Assembly (NCBI GenBank): GCA_003483745.1
Contig: DMYD01000017.1
Coordinates: forward strand, 1-16,823
Reading direction: 5' to 3'
Source: Roseburia sp.
Lineage (GTDB): Bacteria; Bacillota; Clostridia; Lachnospirales; Lachnospiraceae
DNA length: 16,823 nt
Shown here: positions 1-6,319 of the stretch, piece after piece
Position numbering within the stretch: position 1 is the first letter of the stretch
Layout of the letters: every line of letters starts with the position of its first letter
Made by a program: the position numbers and the translations under genes
The notes under the pieces: generated by a model
What the model was told of the DNA's origin: nothing
The model's database searches: none
The model's input: the letters and a program-made list of their open reading frames with translations, nothing else

Positions 1-46
1 GAGATTTATGATATTTATGGGTATTAGAAAGGATAAATTAAAATAT

Positions 47-808
47 ATGTTTAATGATATAAAGATAGGGCCGGTTACATTTCATATGTATGGTCTTATG
101 ATTGCGATCGGTTTTGCAGCGGCACTTATGATGTGCTTAAAACGCGGGAAGAAACGCGGACTAAACGAGGATATTATCTATGGGATCTTCTTCTGCGCAA
201 TCTTCGGTGGAATGATCGGCTGCCGGCTGCTTTACTATATTGTGGAGATTCCGGATATTTTAAAAGATCCGTCCATACTCTGGAACTTTAAAAACGGATA
301 CGTTGTTTACGGCGGGATCATTGGTGGTGCATTGACCAGTTTCATTTACTGCCACGTTAAAAAAGAACGTTTTCTGCCGTACTTTGATCTTGTGATGCCT
401 GCTGTATCATTTGCACAGGGATTCGGGCGTCTCGGCTGTTTCTTTGCAGGCTGCTGCTACGGCAGGGAGACGGATTCGTGGTTTAGCATCACATTTACTC
501 ACTCCGACTTTGCACCAAATGGAGTAAAACTTCTGCCGACACAGCTGATGTCGTCTGCCGGAGATTTTCTGATCTGCGGACTGTTACTTCTCTATGCGGG
601 AAGAAAGCCGAAAGAGGGACAGGTGGCAGCAGGATATATGGTACTTTACGGAATCGGAAGATTTATCATTGAATTTTTCCGGAACGATTACCGCGGAAGT
701 ATCGGAGTGCTTTCCACATCACAGATCATTTCGATCGGAGTTGTGGCAGCGGGAGTCGTGTTTTATCTGGTGATGAATTTCCGAAACTGCAAAGGTGTCA
801 CCCCATAA
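47..808 (+). CDS. lgt: Prolipoprotein diacylglyceryl transferase (Cys-type Lgt)
   Basis: Membrane enzyme that transfers diacylglycerol from phosphatidylglycerol to the lipobox cysteine of prelipoproteins. From the ATG at 47 the product is 253 residues, with several hydrophobic segments. Family landmarks are YGL at Tyr15, YGGIIGG at 88-94, the signature GRLGCFFAGCCYG at 127-139, and RFIIEFFR with Arg205 and Glu209. Arg128, Arg205 and Glu209 match the essential E. coli residues Arg143, Arg239 and Glu243. E. coli His103, Asn146 and Glu151 are replaced by Tyr88, Cys131 and Cys136, a variant signature I associate with clostridial Lgt. The start at 47 is preferred because MFNDIKIGP resembles family N-termini and AGAAAGGA lies at 26-33; in-frame ATGs at 8 and 17 are possible, and the upstream context is cut off. 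The last 46 bp overlap the convergent araC-type gene. Likely clients here are the binding protein at 2227 and the DUF885 lipoprotein. Confidence 0.93.
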   Translation: MFNDIKIGPVTFHMYGLMIAIGFAAALMMCLKRGKKRGLNEDIIYGIFFCAIFGGMIGCRLLYYIVEIPDILKDPSILWNFKNGYVVYGGIIGGALTSFIYCHVKKERFLPYFDLVMPAVSFAQGFGRLGCFFAGCCYGRETDSWFSITFTHSDFAPNGVKLLPTQLMSSAGDFLICGLLLLYAGRKPKEGQVAAGYMVLYGIGRFIIEFFRNDYRGSIGVLSTSQIISIGVVAAGVVFYLVMNFRNCKGVTP

Positions 809-1851
809 TATTTTTTAAACATCCGTATAAAATTAGCGGGGTAATGATAACCGCATTGTAATGCAATTTTATCGACACCAAGGAGGGTTTCACTTAACAG
901 TTTTGCCCCATATCCCATCTTAAGAGAAAGGATATAGTCGGAAATGGTCGTGTCGTATTCGTGGAGAAACGCATAATTTAATTTTTGCATGGATAAAGAA
1001 ACCTGCTCACTCAGTTCATGGACGGTGGGCGGGTTTTTATATTGTTCGGTCAGAATATCGTGTGCAAGGTGCACAGCAGAAAGGTCAGCGGTCGAGAGCG
1101 TAAGCGTTCTTGTATCGCTGACTTTTATTGTGCGCATTACTTTGGTATGTGGAATATGTTGTTGACCAGCTTTATTTATTGCGGTCCGCACAGATGTTGC
1201 AGGCAAAGTTCCGGCAGGAACAGATTTGGGTGCAATCACATGAGATGAGTTTTCCTCAAATTCTTCTGCAAGCAGTGCCAGACACTGTAAGATCAGTCCT
1301 TCTAAATACAGCGGTGTAAGCGCATCCTTTTCATGCAGAAAATGCATCTGGTTCAGCAGATTGATCACGCCGACGGGGAGCATCTTATAGGTATAATTCG
1401 TCTCAAATGCGGACAGACTGACACAGTCAGGAAAAACAGGATGAAGAATATTTTCTATAAAATCAGCCGAAACCGTCAGTTCCAGTCCGTGAAAATGGTC
1501 CCCGGCGCGCCATGCCTGCTGGCCTTTGATATTTTCCTCTAACACGATAAAAGAAGAAGGTGTAAAAGAAGCCGCATCCTGCTGATAAAGCTTAAAATGT
1601 GTCTTTCCGGAAAGCATCATCCCAAATCGAAGCTGCCTCGCAGGATTCTGAAAAGAAACCGAAAAACCCTCCGGAATCGTATAATCCGCAATCCCAAGCT
1701 GATAACACCCCTCGCGGCAATAAATACAGCAATACCCACTTTCCGGGTGATCCCTGTCACTGTAACAGGTATAATTTCCATTCATTTCCGGTAAGAAATG
1801 AAGCTGTTCAAACATAAAAGCCTGAAATTCATCTGTACTTGAAACAAGCAT
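763..1851 (-). CDS. AraC/PchR-family transcriptional regulator
   Basis: Cytoplasmic DNA-binding regulator of 362 residues, ATG start with AAGGAGG about 10 nt upstream (plus-strand 1862-1868). Residues about 40-195 form an N-terminal ligand-sensing region with the pattern QQAWRAG...HGLELTVSADF, as in PchR/YbtA-type siderophore regulators. Residues 262-355 are a two-helix-turn-helix AraC domain: first HTH about 276-298 (TVHELSEQVSLSMQKLNYAF), second about 324-346 (KIALQCGYHYPANFIRMFKK), then the typical GVTPLQFRK end. A linker of about 55 residues (200-255) between the two makes it longer than usual for PchR-like proteins. It is divergent from the iron-type importer operon, so it probably activates that operon when the ferri-siderophore is bound; this is inferred from context. 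Its mRNA carries a long structured leader (1884-1985). The 3' end runs 46 bp into lgt on the opposite strand. Confidence 0.9.
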   Translation of the reverse strand: MLVSSTDEFQAFMFEQLHFLPEMNGNYTCYSDRDHPESGYCCIYCREGCYQLGIADYTIPEGFSVSFQNPARQLRFGMMLSGKTHFKLYQQDAASFTPSSFIVLEENIKGQQAWRAGDHFHGLELTVSADFIENILHPVFPDCVSLSAFETNYTYKMLPVGVINLLNQMHFLHEKDALTPLYLEGLILQCLALLAEEFEENSSHVIAPKSVPAGTLPATSVRTAINKAGQQHIPHTKVMRTIKVSDTRTLTLSTADLSAVHLAHDILTEQYKNPPTVHELSEQVSLSMQKLNYAFLHEYDTTISDYILSLKMGYGAKLLSETLLGVDKIALQCGYHYPANFIRMFKKYYGVTPLQFRKFITR

Positions 1852-1883
1852 CTAAGAAAAACCTCCTTAAAATAAAAAAGTAG

Positions 1884-1985
1884 CGATAGGGTGGGAAAAG
1901 GCAAACACCATAGCCTATCGTCTGTCGAATCGCCCCAGCCCGGTACGATTCGACAGTCAGAAAATATTAGTCCCTTTTCCCACCC
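1884..1985 (-). promoter_or_regulatory. Nested stem-loop leader of the araC-type mRNA, possible attenuator
   Basis: Three perfect inverted repeats are nested between the predicted minus-strand promoter and the regulator's ribosome binding site. A 13-bp repeat pairs 1889-1901 (GGGTGGGAAAAGG) with 1973-1985. Inside it an 11-bp repeat pairs 1922-1932 (CTGTCGAATCG) with 1946-1956, leaving a 13-nt loop. A third 7-bp repeat, 1884-1890 (CGATAGG) with 1914-1920, uses bases 1889-1890 of the first stem, so the two pairings are mutually exclusive. On the minus strand the structure ends in a T run at plus positions 1874-1879, as in an intrinsic terminator, 6-12 nt before AAGGAGG. The fold suggests premature termination or antitermination; it matches no riboswitch class I recognise. 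Confidence 0.5.
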
Positions 1986-2018
1986 GAGCCACCCACTCAT
2001 TTACCCACTTATTTAATT

Positions 2019-2047
2019 TCTATACCCCATTTTCCCCACTTTTACAA
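2019..2047 (-). promoter_or_regulatory. Sigma-A-type promoter for the araC-type gene
   Basis: On the minus strand -35 TTGTAA (2047-2042) is followed after 17 nt by -10 TATAGA (2024-2019), each matching 4 of 6 consensus bases. Transcription would start near 2012 and give a leader of about 160 nt containing the nested stem-loops. The -35 abuts the Fur-like box at 2047-2064. Confidence 0.45.
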
Positions 2048-2064
2048 GAAAATAATCATTTTCT
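2047..2064. promoter_or_regulatory. Candidate Fur-like box
   Basis: AGAAAATAATCATTTTCT is an inverted repeat with 7-nt arms. Its core ATAATCATTTTC matches 11 of 12 positions of the classical Fur consensus half ATAATCATTATC. It sits at the -35 of the regulator promoter and about 30 bp upstream of the importer -35, so an iron repressor bound here could affect both directions. The assignment rests on motif similarity and iron-uptake context only. Confidence 0.45.
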
Positions 2065-2094
2065 AAACAAAAATTATCAATATTCATGCAGCCC

Positions 2095-2122
2095 TTGCAA
2101 ACAACAAAATGCATGATAAAAT
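2095..2122 (+). promoter_or_regulatory. Sigma-A-type promoter for the siderophore importer operon
   Basis: -35 TTGCAA (2095-2100), 16-nt spacer, -10 TAAAAT (2117-2122, 5 of 6). The predicted start near 2129 leaves a leader of about 98 nt that contains the TGTTAG dyad and a small GCAATC/GATTGC hairpin (2174-2190). Confidence 0.45.
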
Positions 2123-2133
2123 AAACTTACTTT

Positions 2134-2151
2134 TGTTAGATAAAACTAACA
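2134..2151. promoter_or_regulatory. TGTTAG-N6-CTAACA dyad, candidate operator
   Basis: A perfect 6-bp inverted repeat with a 6-nt spacer lies immediately downstream of the predicted importer start site. It is bracketed by a second inverted repeat, GCATGAT (2111-2117) and ATCATGC (2162-2168), whose centre is 3 bp away. The position suits a repressor or the AraC-type regulator. The arms resemble part of DtxR/IdeR-type boxes, but the match is weak. Confidence 0.35.
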
Positions 2152-2226
2152 CATGAAATAGATCATGCACTTTGCAATCAAAACGATTGCGAGGAATGAA
2201 AACAAAACATAAAGGAGAACTTTTAC

Positions 2227-3276
2227 ATGAAAAAAAATCATTTATTTTCCATCATCACAGCAGGCATGCTTACCATCACCCTGCTAGCGGGATGTGGAAA
2301 TACAGGCAGCAACGCAAATGGAAATACAGGAAGTAACACAAATACGGTACAGGAGAGCACAGAGGATCAGGCATCTGCAGTACCGGAGAGCGAAGCGCAG
2401 ACAACCGGGGAAGGACAAAACGGTGAGACAGTTACCGTGACAGACGTCCGAGGCGAGGTGGAGATTCCGGCAGATCCCCAAAGGATCGTAGATTTAAGCG
2501 GCAACAGCGATATCTTATCGATCCTTGGCTATTCCGTTGTGGGAACCGCAAACAGTGATGCTTATGACTATACAAAATTCCCAACCTATCTTGAGGATAC
2601 ATTACAGGGAGTTGAAATCTTAGGATACAGTATGCAGGATACGATGGATATTGAGGCGGTCATGAATTTAGATCCGGACCTGATTATCATTTCCACGGTT
2701 CAGGAAAAAATGTATGACCAGCTTTCTGAGATCGCACCGACAGTCATGATCCAGTTAGAAGCGCTGAACTGGAAAGAAGATATCCGCACGCTTGCACAGG
2801 TATTTGGCAGAGAGGATGCGGCAGATCAGTGGATCAGTGCATATGAAGAGAAGGCGAAAGAAGCCGGGGAAGCAGTTCGTGCTGCGTATGGAGAGGATAC
2901 CAGTTATCTGTCATTTTTAGCAAGCGGTGGACAGTTCTATGTGTTCACAGGTGCCGGATTTGGAAGTGTGCTTTATGAAGATATGGGACTTGCAAAACCG
3001 GAAGGTCTGCCGGAGCAGAGTGATATTTCCCTGCCGGTCGTAACGTATGAAGGTCTGGCATCGATCGGAGCAGATTATATTTTCCTGATGGCAACGGATG
3101 AAGACAAAGCAGAACTTGACCAGAATGCAGTCTGGAACACTCTGCCGGCAGTACAGAGCGGACAGGTGGTAGAACTTCCGGCATCACCGTATTTTAATCA
3201 GGGTTACAGTCCGATCGGACGTGAACTGTTGTTAGATGAGATTTTGGAGATGCTAGATGGAACAGCAAAGAACTAA
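2227..3276 (+). CDS. Ferric-siderophore-type ABC transporter substrate-binding lipoprotein
   Basis: Extracytoplasmic binding protein of a FecB/FhuD-like importer (PF01497-type fold), 349 residues. AAAGGAG at 2211-2217 lies 9 nt before the ATG. Residues 1-23 are a lipoprotein signal with lipobox LAGC (Cys23). Residues 24-68 are a low-complexity N/T/S/E/Q linker whose start contains two near-identical 24-bp units. The binding domain begins at VTVTDVRGEVEIPADPQRIV, the usual start for this family, and includes DIEAVMNLDPDLII and the closing segment LLLDEILEML. The 3' end overlaps the first permease gene by 20 nt, indicating translational coupling. The AraC/PchR neighbour and the Fur-like box favour a ferric siderophore as ligand; cobalamin or heme cannot be excluded from sequence. 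Confidence 0.92.
   Translation: MKKNHLFSIITAGMLTITLLAGCGNTGSNANGNTGSNTNTVQESTEDQASAVPESEAQTTGEGQNGETVTVTDVRGEVEIPADPQRIVDLSGNSDILSILGYSVVGTANSDAYDYTKFPTYLEDTLQGVEILGYSMQDTMDIEAVMNLDPDLIIISTVQEKMYDQLSEIAPTVMIQLEALNWKEDIRTLAQVFGREDAADQWISAYEEKAKEAGEAVRAAYGEDTSYLSFLASGGQFYVFTGAGFGSVLYEDMGLAKPEGLPEQSDISLPVVTYEGLASIGADYIFLMATDEDKAELDQNAVWNTLPAVQSGQVVELPASPYFNQGYSPIGRELLLDEILEMLDGTAKN
2296..2343 (+). repeat. Two 24-bp tandem repeat units in the binding-protein linker
   Basis: Units 2296-2319 and 2320-2343 match at 21 of 24 bases and encode GNTGSNAN and GNTGSNTN directly after the lipid-anchored cysteine. This looks like a duplication that lengthened the flexible tether. Confidence 0.7.
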
Positions 3277-4252
3277 GCGGACCTGGGGTGTTGCGATTGC
3301 AGGTGTCTGTCTGCTGATACCGGGAATTTTATTTGCAGTTTGTATGGGGGCAATGGAGATTCTGCCGGTAGATATCTGGAATGGCATTTTTCATAATACC
3401 GGATCTCTTACGGATATGATGATCCGCGATGTACGGCTTCCGAGAGTAATCTGTGTACTGGTGACAGGAGGTATCCTTGGAATGACCGGAGCAATGATGC
3501 AGGGGGTGACGCGAAATCCGATTGCGGAACCGTCATTGCTTGGAATCAGTCAGGGGGCGACGCTTTTTGTCGCCCTTCTTTATGCGTCGGGAGTTGGTGC
3601 AACTGCGGGAAATACGCTGCTTGCAGCATTGCTTGGAGCGTTTTTTTCCGGCGTGCTTGTACTGATATTTACCATGAAAAATCCGGGAAATTTAAGTATC
3701 ACAAAATTACTTTTAGCGGGAACGGCAATGAGTACTTTTTTTACGGCACTCACTTCGGTAGCGGGACTTTTGTCGAACCAGTCACAGATGGTTGGATTCT
3801 GGGTATCCGGTGGATTTCGCGGGGCAACGTGGCTGGATGTAAAAATTATTTTAGCGGCAGGGATACCGGGATTTTTAGCAGCAGTGTTCCTTGCACCGAA
3901 AATTAATGTGATCAGTCTTGGAGATGATATGGCAACCGGACTTGGTATCCACCCGCAGAGGGTGCGCCTTATCACAATTCTTTTGATGATTCCGTTATGT
4001 GCGGCAGCAGTGGTGGTGGGAAAAACAATAGGTTTTGTCGGACTTATGATTCCACAAACGATAAGGTTGTTTGCCGGCACAGATTACAGGCGGGTAATTC
4101 CGCTTAGTTTTCTGTGTGGCGCAGTACTTTTAACTTATGCGGATATTGCAGCGCGCATGATCTATCAGCCATATGAGGTGCCGATCGGAATTTTTACAGC
4201 AATGCTTGGAGTGCCGTTCTTTTTGTATATGGCAGGAAAGGAGCGGGGATGA
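3257..4252 (+). CDS. FecCD-family ABC transporter permease, first subunit
   Basis: Polytopic inner-membrane permease of 331 residues, similar in length to FecC/BtuC-type subunits, with hydrophobic segments throughout. Diagnostic stretches are RLPRVICVLVTGGILGMTGA, the following MMQGVTRNPIAEPSLLGISQGA, and VGKTIGFVGLMIPQTIR near the end, the loop that contacts the ATPase. GGAG at 3246-3249 lies 7 nt before the ATG, inside the 3' end of the binding-protein gene. Its stop codon overlaps the start of the second permease in an ATGA arrangement. It would form the channel as a heterodimer with the next gene product. Confidence 0.93.
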   Translation: MEQQRTKRTWGVAIAGVCLLIPGILFAVCMGAMEILPVDIWNGIFHNTGSLTDMMIRDVRLPRVICVLVTGGILGMTGAMMQGVTRNPIAEPSLLGISQGATLFVALLYASGVGATAGNTLLAALLGAFFSGVLVLIFTMKNPGNLSITKLLLAGTAMSTFFTALTSVAGLLSNQSQMVGFWVSGGFRGATWLDVKIILAAGIPGFLAAVFLAPKINVISLGDDMATGLGIHPQRVRLITILLMIPLCAAAVVVGKTIGFVGLMIPQTIRLFAGTDYRRVIPLSFLCGAVLLTYADIAARMIYQPYEVPIGIFTAMLGVPFFLYMAGKERG

Positions 4253-5259
4253 TGCGTATGAAAAAAAGAAAGACAGCAGTTTTTGCGTGCGTTATTGTAT
4301 TGTTTTTCTGTGCCATCCTTTTAGGACTTTGCTGGGGAAGTTATGAGATATCGGTGCATGAGGTCATTGCGACGCTGCTTGGAAATGGAACCAAAATACA
4401 GAATACGGCAATTTTTGGAATCCGTTTACCGCGTATCCTGCTTGGTATTTTTGTGGCGGCAGGGCTTGCGATATCGGGCGGTGTTTTACAGACAATGACA
4501 AGGAATGAGCTTGCTGACCCGGGAATCATCGGCATCAATGCGGGTGGTGCAACGGCAGCAATGTTGTTTATCCAGTTTCAGACAAACGCATATTTCAGCG
4601 AACTTGGGACATTTTCTATTTACCTGCTTCCACTTATGGCAATTTCAGGGGCACTTGTGGCAGCATTTTGTATTTATTTTCTTTCCAGCAGGAAAGGGTT
4701 AAAACCAAAACGTCTGCTTTTGACCGGAATTGGGATCAATGCAGGACTAAATGCATTGATCACTTTTTTTATGTTCAAGGGAGGACCGGGGGATTATAAC
4801 CGGGTAATGATATGGACGTCCGGCTCACTCTGGGGAGCCGGATGGGCATACGTCAGAGCTTTGGTACCTGTGATTTTACTTGGTGGTGCATATATTTTCT
4901 ATAAAGGACGAATGTTGGATGCGTTAAGTTTCTCGGATGAAACGGCGATTGGCTGGGGAATATCGATTGAACGGGAGCGGAAAAAACTGTTGCTCTGTGC
5001 AGTTATTCTTGCAGGCGCATCGACTGCATTTGCCGGAAATATCGGCTTTGTAGGACTGCTTGCGCCGCATGCAGCAAAAAAAGTTGTTGGAAACGGACAC
5101 CGGGTATCACTGCTTCTTGCATCGCTGATTGCTGCAGTCATGCTGATTTTTGCAGATACGGTCGCAAGAAATTTATTTTCACCGATCGAGATTCCGGCAG
5201 GAATTGCGGTGTCACTGGTTGGTGTACCGTATTTTGTATATCTGATGTGGAAGGAGTAG
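4249..5259 (+). CDS. FecCD-family ABC transporter permease, second subunit
   Basis: Polytopic permease of 336 residues, partner of the preceding subunit. Family motifs are RLPRILLGIFVAAGLAISGG, TRNELADPGIIGINAG, and GNIGFVGLLAPHAAKKVVG, which corresponds to the ATPase coupling loop. The ATG at 4249 overlaps the upstream stop by 4 nt; the second codon is also ATG (4252) and either could serve with AGGAG at 4239-4243. The ABC ATPase follows after 7 nt. Two distinct permeases instead of one homodimerising subunit is typical of FecCD/FhuB-like siderophore importers rather than BtuC. Confidence 0.93.
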   Translation: MMRMKKRKTAVFACVIVLFFCAILLGLCWGSYEISVHEVIATLLGNGTKIQNTAIFGIRLPRILLGIFVAAGLAISGGVLQTMTRNELADPGIIGINAGGATAAMLFIQFQTNAYFSELGTFSIYLLPLMAISGALVAAFCIYFLSSRKGLKPKRLLLTGIGINAGLNALITFFMFKGGPGDYNRVMIWTSGSLWGAGWAYVRALVPVILLGGAYIFYKGRMLDALSFSDETAIGWGISIERERKKLLLCAVILAGASTAFAGNIGFVGLLAPHAAKKVVGNGHRVSLLLASLIAAVMLIFADTVARNLFSPIEIPAGIAVSLVGVPYFVYLMWKE

Positions 5260-5266
5260 CGGAGAT

Positions 5267-6112
5267 ATGGAAGCAATAGAATCAGTAAATGTAATGGAAT
5301 CGGAAAATGCAATAGAATTAAGAAACGCGATAGAAGTAAAAGGACTCTGGGCGGCATATGAGGATTGCATGATCATAGAGGATATGAATTTAAAAATACC
5401 AAAGGGAAAAATCACGATCATCATCGGTGCAAACGGCTGCGGAAAATCCACATTATTAAAAGTGATTTCAAGGATTTTGCCCGCAAAACGGGGAGAAGTC
5501 AGGATTGATGGAATGGATCTTTGCAAAGAAAAAGCTGAATATATCGCCAAAAAAGTTGCTGTCCTCCCGCAGACTCCGACCTGTCCGGATGCCGTCACTG
5601 TGCGGGAATTGGTTTCCTACGGACGTTTTCCTTACCGCAAAGCGATCGGAGGTATGAGCCGCCACGACATAGAGCAGGTGGACTGGGCGCTTGAAAAAAC
5701 AGGACTGACAGATATTTCAGGCCGCCTTGTGACAGAATTATCCGGCGGACAGAGACAGCGCGCATGGATTGCTATGACACTTGCGCAGGAGACAGAAATG
5801 ATCTTGCTTGATGAGCCGACGACATATCTGGATATGGCATATCAGCTGGATGTGCTGCAGCTTTTAGAGCGCATGAACCGGGAAAAACAGCTCACAATCG
5901 TGATGGTGCTGCATGATTTAAACGAAGCCTGCCGTTTTGCAGATCACATTATTGGATTGAAAAATGGCAAAGTTGTCTGCGAGGGAAAACCGGCGGATGT
6001 GATCACGAGGGAAAATATCCGGGAAATTTATGGGATTGATGCAAAACTGGTGATGAGTGATGGAGGATATCCGATCTGTATGGAATTTGACAGAGTTATA
6101 AAAACTTTATGA
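5267..6112 (+). CDS. Ferric-siderophore-type ABC transporter ATP-binding protein
   Basis: Cytoplasmic ATPase of 281 residues powering the importer. Walker A GANGCGKST (54-62), Q-loop Gln102, signature LSGGQ (158-162), Walker B ILLDEP (179-184) and H-loop His216 are all intact. AAGGAG (5251-5256) lies 10 nt before the ATG. The family usually begins at the first beta strand, here AIEVKGLWAAY from residue 21. The extra 20 residues upstream come from tandem copies of an 18-bp unit (5273-5344) that give AIESVN, VMESEN, AIELRN and AIEVKG. No better ribosome binding site is seen for internal starts such as 5294. It is the last gene of the operon; an intrinsic terminator follows 45 nt later. Confidence 0.93.
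   Translation: MEAIESVNVMESENAIELRNAIEVKGLWAAYEDCMIIEDMNLKIPKGKITIIIGANGCGKSTLLKVISRILPAKRGEVRIDGMDLCKEKAEYIAKKVAVLPQTPTCPDAVTVRELVSYGRFPYRKAIGGMSRHDIEQVDWALEKTGLTDISGRLVTELSGGQRQRAWIAMTLAQETEMILLDEPTTYLDMAYQLDVLQLLERMNREKQLTIVMVLHDLNEACRFADHIIGLKNGKVVCEGKPADVITRENIREIYGIDAKLVMSDGGYPICMEFDRVIKTL
5273..5344 (+). repeat. Four degenerate 18-bp tandem repeats at the 5' end of the ATPase gene
   Basis: Units start at 5273, 5291, 5309 and 5327. Units 1 and 2, and units 1 and 3, share 14 of 18 bases; units 3 and 4 share 12. The last unit encodes the native first beta strand of the ABC domain, so the earlier units look like in-frame duplications of it. Confidence 0.8.
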
Positions 6113-6156
6113 TTTGTTCGATTTACAACCGTAATTGACTATGATAATTTAATATT

Positions 6157-6200
6157 AAGGCTCTTTGGTGGGAAAAATGCGCCGGAGAGTCTTTTCTTTT
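6157..6200 (+). terminator. Intrinsic terminator of the importer operon
   Basis: Stem 6157-6168 pairs with 6182-6193 (12 bp, three of them G-U) around a 13-nt loop and runs directly into TTTTCTTTT (6192-6200). It lies 45 nt after the ATPase stop codon. The loop side GGTGGGAA (6167-6174) could alternatively pair with TTCCCGCC (6207-6214). Confidence 0.8.
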
Positions 6201-6240
6201 GTACGATTCCCGCCATCCGAAAAAATAGGTGGTTTTGATG

Positions 6241-6274
6241 ACAGATATCTGTCCGTAAAAACAGGTTTATCTGT
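6241..6274. promoter_or_regulatory. Two tandem ACAG..CTGT dyads, candidate operator
   Basis: ACAGATATCTGT (6241-6252) is a perfect palindrome. ACAGGTTTATCTGT (6261-6274) is a near copy with a 2-nt larger centre. Their starts are 20 bp apart, about two helical turns, and they lie 46 bp before the Big_2 gene. No good sigma-A promoter is visible around them, so the function is inferred from symmetry and spacing. Confidence 0.35.
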
Positions 6275-6319
6275 GAAATATATCATCTATTAATCAGAGA
6301 AGGATTGGGGGAAATATCT

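Noticed and set aside
1782..2000. 72-codon minus-strand frame over the araC-type leader and start
   Set aside because: It overlaps the regulator's start in another frame, lies across the stem-loop element and has no ribosome binding site.
3580..4080. 166-codon open frame antisense to the first permease gene
   Set aside because: It mirrors the codon pattern of a well-supported FecCD gene, has no ribosome binding site and shows no recognisable domain.
5273..5344. CRISPR-like array
   Set aside because: The 18-bp units are contiguous without spacers, lie in frame inside a coding region and are degenerate; they are a coding tandem repeat.
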